Source of the DNA: Thermoplasmata archaeon
GTDB taxonomy: Archaea; Thermoplasmatota; Thermoplasmata; Lutacidiplasmatales; UBA184
Assembly (NCBI GenBank): GCA_022750355.1
Contig: JAKIVW010000017.1
Span: 1 to 21,608 of the forward strand
Direction of reading: 5' to 3'
DNA: 21,608 nucleotides
Part shown: positions 1 to 5,992 of the stretch, piece after piece
How the letters are laid out: each line of letters starts with the position of its first letter
Numbering within the stretch: position 1 is the stretch's first letter
Translations under genes and position numbers: made by a program
Notes under the pieces: model-generated
Seen by the model: the letters and a program-made list of their open reading frames with translations, nothing else
Told to the model about the DNA's origin: nothing
The model's database searches: none

Positions 1-1
1 G

Positions 2-277
2 GCCTACTTCCAGGGTAAGCCCGTCGCGGCTGGCCGATTAGAACTACCCGCCGGGCGCTCCTTCGCCGGACTCTGGGGAGGGGGAACCATTCCGGAAGCG
101 CGGCATCGAGGAGTGTACCGCGCTCTGGTCCAGGCGCGAGCCGAGAAGGCCCGGAGTTTGGGTTATCGATTCATCACGGTCGACGCCCGCGAAACGAGCC
201 GGCCCATTCTGGAGCGACTCGGTTTCGTCGCGTTGGCGGGAATCCGGGCTCCCGACCGGAGTCCTACGGGACGATAG
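2..277 (+). CDS. GNAT-family N-acetyltransferase, C-terminal part (5' truncated by window edge)
   Basis: The frame is open from the window edge to a TAG at 275-277, giving about 91 residues. It ends in a pattern typical of the acetyl-CoA-binding half of GNAT enzymes: GGGTIPEARHRGVYRALVQA, then a helix (ARAEKARSLGY), a beta strand (RFITVDARE) and the closing PILERLGFVAL segment. In this family the R-x-x-G-x-Y stretch contacts the acetyl-CoA pyrophosphate, and the late 'LGF' strand closes the fold. The acceptor substrate cannot be told because the N-terminal half is outside the window. Its 3' end overlaps the 3' end of the convergent OB-fold gene by 14 bases. GNAT membership is fairly secure and the substrate is unknown. 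Confidence 0.75.
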   Translation, partial: AYFQGKPVAAGRLELPAGRSFAGLWGGGTIPEARHRGVYRALVQARAEKARSLGYRFITVDARETSRPILERLGFVALAGIRAPDRSPTGR

Positions 278-551
278 TGATCTTTCCGGAACGCCCCATC
301 GAAACCTGGAGCTTGCCGCGGAAATCCTTGACCCAGCCGTCCGTGATCTGGACCTTTTGACCGACCGAATAGCGCTGGATGTCTTCGCCCCAGAGCGTCA
401 AGGTGGTCGTTCCGGTCTCGTCCTGGAGGGTCGCATCGGCGACCTGGGACGCGCCGCGAGAAGTGGTAACCTCGCGCGGGGCCGAGACGGCGGTGATCGT
501 CGCTAGAAACGTCGCGTTCGAATTTGCGCGCAGGGTTGCGATGCCGGGCAT
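264..551 (-). CDS. Single OB-fold ssDNA-binding protein (crenarchaeal SSB / SOSS-B / RPA-like)
   Basis: This small protein of 95 residues consists of one OB fold. Visible landmarks are the first strands (ATFLATITAVSAPREV), the loop and strand VADATLQDETGTTTLTLWGED, and the end VGQKVQITDGWVKDFRGKLQVSMG. The 'DETG...LTLWGE' and 'G..V.I..GWV..F.GK.Q' pattern is the signature of short archaeal ssDNA-binding proteins and of OB domains in RPA subunits. It probably binds single-stranded nucleic acid in replication or repair. No acidic C-terminal tail like that of bacterial SSB is present, since the protein stops just after the OB fold. The ATG at 549-551 has a TATA-like GCTTAAC about 27 bases upstream, fitting a leaderless transcript. 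The 3' end overlaps the convergent acetyltransferase. Confidence 0.8.
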   Translation of the reverse strand: MPGIATLRANSNATFLATITAVSAPREVTTSRGASQVADATLQDETGTTTLTLWGEDIQRYSVGQKVQITDGWVKDFRGKLQVSMGRSGKITIVP

Positions 552-575
552 GTCAGTCCCCCCGAGCCACCGGGG

Positions 576-582
576 GTTAAGC
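576..582 (-). promoter_or_regulatory. TATA-like box of the OB-fold gene
   Basis: On the minus strand GCTTAAC is centred about 27-28 bases before the ATG at 551, inside GC-rich sequence. Archaeal TBP boxes sit about 26 bases before the start site, so transcription would begin at or next to the start codon. The rest of the 171-base gap up to the acyl-CoA dehydrogenase stop shows nothing else I can name. Confidence 0.35.
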
Positions 583-722
583 CGCTTCCCCCCCGACCGG
601 AGGGTCGTGGTACCGGGTCCGGAGCACCGTTCGACCCCGAAATCGGTCCACGTGGGCCGCCCGAACCGGTTCGCGCGAGGTCTCCCACGGACGAGAGAAT
701 CGAGACCGACATCGACGGCCGT

Positions 723-1868
723 TCAGGTCGGGGGACGGCGGGGCCACAGCTTGCGGGCGGCCACCAGATCCATGATCTCGGTCGACCCGTGGGCGATGGC
801 GCCACTGCGCACGTCCCTCCATCGTTGCTCGAATGGCAAGTCGTTCGAGTAGCCGTGGCCACCGTGAAACTGGATCGCATGGTCGAGGACCCGCAGCGCG
901 ACCCGCGTCGCCATCGACTTGGCCTGCGCCGCTTGCCCCTCGGCCTCCTCCCCGTCGTCCAAGCGGCCGAGCGTCCGTTGGACGTACAACCACGCCGCGT
1001 CCAGATCCGCCCCGTCTTCCACGAGGGGGAAGGCCACGGCTTGGTTTGCCGAGAGGGGCCGGCCGAAGGCAGATCGTTCGCCCACGTGGGTCACCGTTTC
1101 GACCCACGAAGCGCGGGCGACGCCGAGGTAGATGGCCGCGAGCAGGGCTCGTTCGCGGGTAAGTTCCGAACGAACGTAGGAGAAACCCCGGCCTTCCTCT
1201 CCGAGGCGGGCCTCGGTCGGAACGGGGGCGTTCGAATACGTCACCGAACCACGTTGCTGCCATCGCTCTCCGAGGTCGGTGCCGACCGCCCGGCGAACGA
1301 TACCGGCCCCGTCCTGCGGAACCAGGAACGTACTCACCCCCGTGGGACCGTCCTGGACCTGGCCGTACACAATCGCGGCGTCGGCCTCGAGGGCAAAGGC
1401 GATCTCGCTCTTCTCCCCTGAGAGCTGGTACCCTCCTTCCCCGCGACGCGCCGAGAGACCGATTGCATTGGCGTCGGATCCCGCCCCCGGTTCGGTGATC
1501 TGATTTCCCACCAAGCGTCGACCGGCAACGAGCGGTCGGAACCATTGGTCGATGAGGCGCTCGGAGCCGACCTCCCGAAGGACCGAGCAGAATTCGGGCT
1601 GGAGAGAGAGCTTGGAAAAGATCGTCCCGCTTCGATACCCGAGTCGGTGGAGCAACACCCCGGCCCGCGCGACCGGGAGCCCCCGACCGCCGAAGCCCGG
1701 CGGGGTCGTCAGTCCCAGCCATCCCGCGGCCCCCATCGCCTCGAACTCAGGGCGAGGGAACCCGGGAGCGCGGTCGAGGGCTCGGCCCCGTTCGGTGAGG
1801 TGGTGGCGCTCGATGAATTGGTCGAGGTCCGCGGCGAGCGGGTCCTCCGGAAGCTCGAATCGTTCCAT
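723..1868 (-). CDS. Acyl-CoA dehydrogenase family flavoprotein
   Basis: The protein has 381 residues, the normal size for the family. It would carry out FAD-dependent alpha,beta-oxidation of an acyl-CoA in the cytoplasm. Visible are the FAD/substrate segment NQITEPGAGSDANAIG (about 122-137), the middle beta domain (GYQLSGEKSEIAFA...), and the C-terminal helical domain with LDHAIQFHGGHGYSNDLPFE (328-347). At the usual catalytic-glutamate position (I-Y-E-G-T) the protein has I-A-H-G-S, so His360 replaces Glu. A glutamate (Glu239, in LTRERALLAA) aligns with the alternative base of isovaleryl-CoA and long-chain dehydrogenases (LDLERLVLAGG). The ATG at 1868 was chosen because the open frame upstream of it runs into the CoA-transferase gene and lacks family similarity. 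It starts 11 bases after that gene's stop, so the two form an operon. The substrate is not determinable from sequence. Confidence 0.88.
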   Translation of the reverse strand: MERFELPEDPLAADLDQFIERHHLTERGRALDRAPGFPRPEFEAMGAAGWLGLTTPPGFGGRGLPVARAGVLLHRLGYRSGTIFSKLSLQPEFCSVLREVGSERLIDQWFRPLVAGRRLVGNQITEPGAGSDANAIGLSARRGEGGYQLSGEKSEIAFALEADAAIVYGQVQDGPTGVSTFLVPQDGAGIVRRAVGTDLGERWQQRGSVTYSNAPVPTEARLGEEGRGFSYVRSELTRERALLAAIYLGVARASWVETVTHVGERSAFGRPLSANQAVAFPLVEDGADLDAAWLYVQRTLGRLDDGEEAEGQAAQAKSMATRVALRVLDHAIQFHGGHGYSNDLPFEQRWRDVRSGAIAHGSTEIMDLVAARKLWPRRPPT

Positions 1869-1879
1869 CGTTAACCGTC

Positions 1880-3187
1880 CTAGGGGCGAGAGAAAGCGGC
1901 GGGTTCTCCGTGGGGTGGTCCGGTCGGCGGATGGGCCCCGATGACCCCCTCCCGATTCAGCTCGGCGATCCTCTCGGGCGAATACCGGAGGATCTCCGAC
2001 AGAACCCTCGAGTTGTCCTGTCCGAGCCAGGGAGCCCCGCGCCACACTCCTCCCGGCGTCGCCGAGAATCGAGGCGCCACGCCCGCTCCTTTGACCCGAC
2101 CAGCGACGGGGTCGTCCCACTCGAGGAACATCCCCCGCGCTTGGTAATGCGGGTCCCGCGCGATCTCGTCGATGCCCATGACCCGGGTGATGGCGATGTC
2201 GTGGTCCCGCCCGAGCTGCTCGAGCTCGTCCCGAGAGCGGGTCCGACAGAATTCCGCGAGGGCCGCGTCGACGGGCTCTCGGTGCGCGAGCCGGTAGTCG
2301 CGGTCGTCAAACGCCGGGTCCCGGAATCCGATCAGGTCTCGGAGGGCGCCCCAGGCGTCCGGTGTGGGGGCCGCCACGACGATCCACCCATCGGCCGCGC
2401 GGTGCACATCGTACGGATGGAGCCGAGGGTGGGCCCGCCCATGACGGCCGCGGACGACCCCTCGGAGGAAATAGTCGAGCGCCAGGTTCTCGAGCAGGAC
2501 GAAGAAGATCTCGTACTGGGCGACGTCCACCGACTGCCCACGCCCGGACCGCTCCGCCGCGAAGTACCCCATCAAGCCGCCCATCGCTGCTGCAAGTCCG
2601 GTGACCGTGTCGTTCAACGCGGTTCCCGAGCGCATCGGCGCTTCCGGTTCCGGCTCGCCTTGGAGCGAGAGGAAGCCGCTGTACGCTTGGGCCGTGAGGT
2701 CGTAGGAGGGAGCCCGGACCCGCTCCGGCTCCCCCGACTGACCGTGCCCCGATACGTGGACGATCGTCAGCCGGGGGTTCGCCGACCACACGTCGGAGTC
2801 GGAGAGCCGGAGACGGTCGTACGTGCCCGGGCGGGAGGATTCGACCCAGATATCGGATTCCCGGACCAGGTCGAGGAATACGTCTCGGCCCGCGGGTACT
2901 CGCAGGTCCAGCCCGAGGGAGAGTTTGTTGCGCGAATACTGGACCCACGACTCGGAGACCTGATCGTCGGGGTTCGAACCGGGGAGGAGCGGGCGAAGCG
3001 TGCGAGTGGCGTCCGCATAGGGGGGTGCGAACGGGGGACCCTCGAGATGGATGACCCGCGCTCCGAACTCGCCGAGGTAGGTCGCCGCCCACGGGCCGGC
3101 CACGAATCGGGCGGAGTCGAGCACCCGCAGACCGGCCAAGGGACCATACACGGGTACGATCGGGTCGGGGGGAACAGGTCCGGTCAC
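1880..3187 (-). CDS. Family III CoA-transferase (CaiB/BaiF/formyl-CoA transferase type)
   Basis: The protein has 435 residues. Family III enzymes move CoA from one carboxylic acid thioester to another acid through an aspartyl anhydride intermediate. The N-terminal signature PLAGLRVLDSARFVAGPWAATYLGEFGARVIHLE (16-49) matches the family opening. SRNKLSLGLDL (85-95) matches the 'NR.K.S...DL' element. Asp163 in RAPSYDLTAQAYSGF corresponds to the catalytic aspartate. The later GGLMGYFAAERSGRGQSVDVAQYE segment is also characteristic. It starts with GTG at 3187, which keeps the family N-terminus whole. A TTATCGA box lies about 26 bases upstream. The dehydrogenase gene follows directly, so together they probably activate and then oxidise one carboxylic acid. 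Donor and acceptor are unknown. Confidence 0.9.
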   Translation of the reverse strand: MTGPVPPDPIVPVYGPLAGLRVLDSARFVAGPWAATYLGEFGARVIHLEGPPFAPPYADATRTLRPLLPGSNPDDQVSESWVQYSRNKLSLGLDLRVPAGRDVFLDLVRESDIWVESSRPGTYDRLRLSDSDVWSANPRLTIVHVSGHGQSGEPERVRAPSYDLTAQAYSGFLSLQGEPEPEAPMRSGTALNDTVTGLAAAMGGLMGYFAAERSGRGQSVDVAQYEIFFVLLENLALDYFLRGVVRGRHGRAHPRLHPYDVHRAADGWIVVAAPTPDAWGALRDLIGFRDPAFDDRDYRLAHREPVDAALAEFCRTRSRDELEQLGRDHDIAITRVMGIDEIARDPHYQARGMFLEWDDPVAGRVKGAGVAPRFSATPGGVWRGAPWLGQDNSRVLSEILRYSPERIAELNREGVIGAHPPTGPPHGEPAAFSRP

Positions 3188-3208
3188 CCTCGATTAGCGT
3201 GCCCGGAA

Positions 3209-3215
3209 TCGATAA
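3209..3215 (-). promoter_or_regulatory. TATA-like box of the CoA-transferase/acyl-CoA dehydrogenase operon
   Basis: TTATCGA on the minus strand is centred about 26 bases before the GTG at 3187. It predicts a leaderless or near-leaderless transcript. It lies in the 86-base divergent region shared with the diiron-protein gene. Confidence 0.35.
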
Positions 3216-3245
3216 CGCGGGGGGTTCCGTACGGAACCTTGACCA

Positions 3246-3252
3246 CCAAATA
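3246..3252 (+). promoter_or_regulatory. TATA-like box of the TenA/CADD-like gene
   Basis: CCAAATA is the only A/T-rich patch in the divergent region on this strand. It is centred about 25 bases before the ATG at 3274, again the leaderless spacing. This supports the ATG at 3274 over the earlier in-frame ATG at 3199, which lies upstream of the box. Confidence 0.35.
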
Positions 3253-3273
3253 GACCGGCCCCCTCAAATCGTC

Positions 3274-4011
3274 ATGGTGGAGGCACCCTGGGTCCGGTTC
3301 GAAGGCGAGAAATTTCGCGATGAGCTCACGGCGTTCAAGCTCGCCCACCATCCGTTCGCGACCCACCCGTTCTTCTCCCGTGTTGAGCGGGGCGATGCGC
3401 CGAAACCGCTCGTCCAGGCGTGGGTGAAGCAATTCTACCCGTGGCTCGCCTCGGTCCCCATCGCGATGGCGGAGCGATTCGCGAACTGTTCTTGGGAGCC
3501 GGTGAACGACCGGTTCCGCCGAATGATCCTCGACCAGTTGGTGGAGGAGGCGGGAGATCCCAAGGGAAAGGAGCCCGGACACCCGGAGCTCTGGCTCCGA
3601 TTCTGCGAGGGACTCGGCGTGCCACGGGCGGAAGTGCAGTCCGCCCCGTTGCTGCCCAACACCATGGTCGCGATCGACGATTTCCTGTACACGAACCGAA
3701 ATCAACCCTTCTATGTCTCGGCCGCCGGCTCCTCCGAGCCCCCGAACGTCCCCCTCTGTGCCCGCCTGTTACCCGCGTTCCAAAAGCACTATCACGTGGA
3801 CGACGCCCATCTCGAGTACTACCAACTGCACGTGACGGCCGATGTGCAGCACAGCGAATGGATCGGGGAGATCGTCGCGAATTTTGCCTCCACCCCGGAG
3901 GTTCGAAAGCTGATGTGGGATCAGATGCTTCGCGGTTTTTCGATCCACGCGATGCTGGTCGACGGCGTCCTCACCGCGGCGAACGAGTCGGCCCCGCTCA
4001 AGTCTAAATAG
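3274..4011 (+). CDS. Haem-oxygenase-like diiron (HDO) / TenA-PqqC-CADD family protein
   Basis: This 245-residue all-helical protein belongs to the TenA/PqqC/CADD superfamily. Conserved parts are QAWVKQFYPWLASVPIAMAERF (48-69), LVEEAGDPKGKEPGHPELWLRF (89-110) and LEYYQLHVTADVQHSEWIGEIV (180-201). A likely six-ligand metal set can be read: Glu91 or Glu92, His103, Glu155 (SEPPNVP), His186, Asp190, His193. The H-x3-D-x2-H spacing at the end is exact for haem-oxygenase-like diiron oxygenases such as CADD and SznF, so a diiron or Mn/Fe oxygenase is more likely than a thiaminase. The substrate is unknown. The start was set at 3274 because a TATA-like box lies about 25 bases upstream and the protein then begins at a normal length. 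It precedes the aromatic superoperon on the same strand, and its stop codon lies inside that operon's putative TATA box. Confidence 0.75.
   Translation: MVEAPWVRFEGEKFRDELTAFKLAHHPFATHPFFSRVERGDAPKPLVQAWVKQFYPWLASVPIAMAERFANCSWEPVNDRFRRMILDQLVEEAGDPKGKEPGHPELWLRFCEGLGVPRAEVQSAPLLPNTMVAIDDFLYTNRNQPFYVSAAGSSEPPNVPLCARLLPAFQKHYHVDDAHLEYYQLHVTADVQHSEWIGEIVANFASTPEVRKLMWDQMLRGFSIHAMLVDGVLTAANESAPLKSK
4005..4010 (+). promoter_or_regulatory. TATA-like box of the aro-trp superoperon leader
   Basis: TAAATA, with AAGTC upstream as a possible BRE, overlaps the stop codon of the diiron-protein gene. Its centre is 26-27 bases before the ATG of the 22-codon leader ORF at 4034. Transcription would thus start at that ATG, giving a leaderless leader peptide. 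No other A/T-rich element precedes aroA' at the right distance to explain its transcription. Confidence 0.45.
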
Positions 4012-4033
4012 GACCCGGGGGTTCGGACCATCG

Positions 4034-4102
4034 ATGGCAGAAACGGGTCACGGGGCAATCGCTCCGGCGGGCCGCTCGGCCGTCCAGTCCTGGCTCTGGT
4101 GA
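4034..4102 (+). CDS. Putative tryptophan leader peptide (22 codons, ends Ser-Trp-Leu-Trp)
   Basis: This is a very short ORF, ATG at 4034 to TGA at 4100-4102, whose peptide ends AVQSWLW. The two TGG codons (4091-4093 and 4097-4099) are separated by one Leu codon and abut the stop. The ORF lies between a putative promoter and the first gene of an operon that makes chorismate and tryptophan. Its ATG is at the predicted transcription start, so it would be read as a leaderless message. By analogy with bacterial trpL it could sense charged tRNA-Trp by ribosome stalling. The downstream RNA can fold alternatively and cover the aroA' ribosome binding site. Two Trp in 22 codons can occur by chance in GC-rich DNA, so the call is a hypothesis resting on position, codon placement and structure together. 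Confidence 0.45.
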   Translation: MAETGHGAIAPAGRSAVQSWLW

Positions 4103-4104
4103 AC

Positions 4105-4125
4105 GGGAGGCGCCGGGAGGGCGCC
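4105..4125 (+). promoter_or_regulatory. Leader hairpin / anti-sequestor segment just after the leader ORF stop
   Basis: GGCGCC at 4109-4114 can pair with GGCGCC at 4120-4125 over a 5-base loop. The same stretch holds two copies of GGGAGG: 4105-4113 (GGGAGGCGC) and 4115-4124 (GGGAGGGCGC). The first copy is perfectly complementary over 9 bases to 4167-4175. The second is complementary to it with one bulged base. The segment starts 3 bases after the leader stop codon, within reach of a ribosome paused on the Trp codons. Confidence 0.35.
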
Positions 4126-4166
4126 GCCCCGGAGAGCCGATCCCGGTTCCCGGGTCGCCCTTCCCC

Positions 4167-4198
4167 GCGCCTCCCTCTCAATTGAATTTACGGAGGGA
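4167..4198 (+). promoter_or_regulatory. Shine-Dalgarno sequestering stem for aroA'
   Basis: TCCCTCT at 4172-4178 can pair with GGAGGGA at 4192-4198 (seven pairs, the last a G-U) around a 13-base A/T-rich loop. This covers the aroA' Shine-Dalgarno. Bases 4172-4175 are also needed for the upstream pairing with GGGAGGCGC at 4105-4113, so the two stems exclude each other. No T-run follows, so this is not an archaeal intrinsic terminator. Any control would be at translation initiation. Confidence 0.35.
4192..4196 (+). promoter_or_regulatory. Strong Shine-Dalgarno of aroA'
   Basis: GGAGG stands 7 bases before the ATG at 4204. The monocistronic or first genes elsewhere in the window look leaderless. 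A strong internal ribosome binding site here therefore fits aroA' being the second cistron of a transcript that begins upstream. Confidence 0.8.
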
Positions 4199-4203
4199 AA
4201 CCG

Positions 4204-4956
4204 ATGTACGGAAAAACGATACGAATGCGCCGCCTGTTCCCGGACCCAGCCCGCCGGCTCTTCTCCGTCCCGCTCGACCACGCGGTTTCGATGGGCCCGA
4301 TCGACGGACTCGAGGAGCTGGCGCCGCTCGCCCGGGAACTTCAGGACGGGGGTGTCGACCTGCTCATCGTGACGAAGGGAGCGGTACGCGAATTGGCGCC
4401 CGTGCTCGATCCCGAGACTCGCATGGGGATCCACGTCTCGGCGTCTACCAGTCTCGGCCCGAGCGCGAATCGCAAAGTGCTGGTCGCTTCCGCCACGGAG
4501 GCCGTCAGCTTGGGGGCGGACCTGCTTTCGGTCCAGGTGAATTTCGGTATTCCCGAAGAGTCGGACATGCTGACCGACCTCGGTGTCGCCGCCGATCAGT
4601 GCCGCCAGCTGGGACTCCCGCTTCTTTGTATGTCCTACGTGAAGAAAGAGGGGGGTGGCACACCGGACGAGCTCCGCCACGCCGCCCGGGCGGCGGCCGA
4701 CCTCGGTGCGGACATCGTCAAGACCAGTTACCCCGGATCCCTCGAGGAGTTCCGCCGGCTGTGTCGAACCACCCCCGTGCCGCTCCTGATCGGTGGAGGG
4801 GTCCGCGTCGAGCCGGAGGGCGCATTCCTGCGCCTGGTCGAGGAAAGCGTCTCGGCCGGCGGCGCCGGGATCTGCATCGGGAGAAATCTATTCCAACGCC
4901 GCCCCGTCGCGCCGCTCGCCCGTCGCATCGCGTCGATCCTCCACCGGACTCCGTAG
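4204..4956 (+). CDS. aroA': 2-amino-3,7-dideoxy-D-threo-hept-6-ulosonate (ADH) synthase
   Basis: This 250-residue class I aldolase-fold enzyme catalyses the first step of the archaeal route to dehydroquinate. It joins 6-deoxy-5-ketofructose 1-phosphate with aspartate semialdehyde (the MJ0400 reaction). Seen are SVPLDHAVSMGPIDG (21-35) with Asp25, Tyr145 in LCMSYVKKEG, the Schiff-base lysine Lys173 in ADIVKTSYPG, and the phosphate-binding end LLIGGGV (194-200) and AGICIGRNLFQR (221-232). Close relatives include archaeal fructose-bisphosphate aldolase (DhnA type). The neighbouring type II DHQ synthase and the asd/lysC genes in the operon support the ADH synthase role over glycolytic aldolase. 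The start ATG has a GGAGG at ideal spacing. It heads the superoperon and is the gene most directly exposed to the proposed leader control. Confidence 0.92.
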   Translation: MYGKTIRMRRLFPDPARRLFSVPLDHAVSMGPIDGLEELAPLARELQDGGVDLLIVTKGAVRELAPVLDPETRMGIHVSASTSLGPSANRKVLVASATEAVSLGADLLSVQVNFGIPEESDMLTDLGVAADQCRQLGLPLLCMSYVKKEGGGTPDELRHAARAAADLGADIVKTSYPGSLEEFRRLCRTTPVPLLIGGGVRVEPEGAFLRLVEESVSAGGAGICIGRNLFQRRPVAPLARRIASILHRTP

Positions 4957-4966
4957 GTCGTGGGCC

Positions 4967-5992
4967 GTGTCGCGGGACCGTGTCGCGATCCGCCCTCGGG
5001 GAGATACCGAGGCCGGGCGACGCGCCGTACGCGAGCGCGCCCATGAGCGGGGTTTCCGGGTCTTTGTCCTATCGGACTCGGACGACCCGGGACCCGCGAG
5101 CGACGACATGATCCTCACGGAGATCGGAGACCGGATCCGCACCCCGTCGGGGGAGACGATCTCGGTCGCGAGGGTGGAATCCGAGGCGACCTTGACGCAA
5201 TTGGTGGGACAGGTGACCCCCGGTGGCACGTTGGCCATCGAGTGGGTGTCGGACCGGGTCATCCCCCTCGAAAACGTGGTGGCCGCGCGAGGGCGACGAT
5301 TTTCGCTGTGGACTGTGGCCCATTCGGCCTCGGAGGTGCCGGGGGCATTGGGCGCTCTCGAGCACGGAGCCGATCTCGTGATCGTGGACGTCCGGGACCC
5401 GGGAGAGGTCGAGCGACTGGAAGCACTCGTCGAAGGACCGCTCCCCTCCCGTCTCGAATGGGCCCACCTTCCCCTGGTTTCGGTCGGACCCGCGGGCCTC
5501 GGGGACCGGGTCATCGTCGACATGACGTCCCTCCTCACTCCGGAAGAGGGACTCCTGGTGGGGAGCGCGGCGGCGTTCTTGTTCCACGTGGCGAGCGAGG
5601 CCAAGGGCTCTCGTTTCAGTCGTCCGAGACCGTTCCGAGTGAATGCCGGAGCGGCCCATTCGTACGTCCTCCTCGCCGATGGAACGACCCGCTACCTCTC
5701 CGAACTAGGCGCGGGGGATGCGGTCCTGGTCGCGACCCCCGACGGGGGAGTCCGATCGGTCCGGGTCGGCCGTATCAAGATCGAACGACGGCCGATGGTC
5801 CTACTCACCGCCGACGACCGCGGTGTCCCACGGACTCTCTTCGGTCAAGAGGCGGAGTCCGTGCGGGTGACGACGGATGCCGGGCCTACCCCCACGACCG
5901 AGGTGCGCCCCGGGCTTCAGGTCCGGGGAGTACGACTGCCCCCGGCGCGCCACATGGGGCAGGCCGTCGAGGAGGCGATCGAGGAACGATGA
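4967..5992 (+). CDS. aroB': 3-dehydroquinate synthase, type II (archaeal)
   Basis: The protein has 341 residues. It converts the ADH synthase product to 3-dehydroquinate by NAD-dependent oxidative deamination and cyclisation (MJ1249 type), and is unrelated to bacterial AroB. The C-terminal half carries the family's strongest blocks: VGPAGLGDRVIVDMTSLLTPEEGLLVGS, RPFRVNAGAAHSYVLLADGTTRYLSELGAGDAVLV and VGRIKIERRPMVLL. The N-terminal half (GADLVIVDVRDPGEVERLE) is also typical. The frame is open further upstream, but that part overlaps aroA' and has no family similarity. I start at GTG 4967, 10 bases after the aroA' stop, with AGGT about 9 bases before it. The resulting N-terminus (VSRDRVAIRPRGDTEAGRR) suits the family. 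Its 3' end overlaps aroDE by ATGA. Confidence 0.92.
   Translation: MSRDRVAIRPRGDTEAGRRAVRERAHERGFRVFVLSDSDDPGPASDDMILTEIGDRIRTPSGETISVARVESEATLTQLVGQVTPGGTLAIEWVSDRVIPLENVVAARGRRFSLWTVAHSASEVPGALGALEHGADLVIVDVRDPGEVERLEALVEGPLPSRLEWAHLPLVSVGPAGLGDRVIVDMTSLLTPEEGLLVGSAAAFLFHVASEAKGSRFSRPRPFRVNAGAAHSYVLLADGTTRYLSELGAGDAVLVATPDGGVRSVRVGRIKIERRPMVLLTADDRGVPRTLFGQEAESVRVTTDAGPTPTTEVRPGLQVRGVRLPPARHMGQAVEEAIEER

Noticed and set aside
1910..3253. A 447-codon plus-strand frame opposite the CoA-transferase
   Set aside because: No recognisable domain, and the minus-strand frame carries the full CaiB/BaiF signature including the catalytic Asp.
3199..3273. Use of the earlier ATG (3199) for the diiron protein
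   Set aside because: The extra 25 residues resemble no family member and the putative TATA box lies between this ATG and the one at 3274.
4182..4190. TTGAATTTA as the promoter of aroA'
   Set aside because: Its centre is only about 18 bases before the ATG, so a start 26 bases downstream would fall inside the gene and exclude the strong Shine-Dalgarno. It fits better as the loop of the sequestering stem.
4103..4190. Intrinsic transcription terminator (bacterial-style attenuator) in the leader
   Set aside because: G/C-rich stems are present but no T-run follows any of them, and archaeal intrinsic termination depends on T-runs. A translation-level switch is the more reasonable reading.
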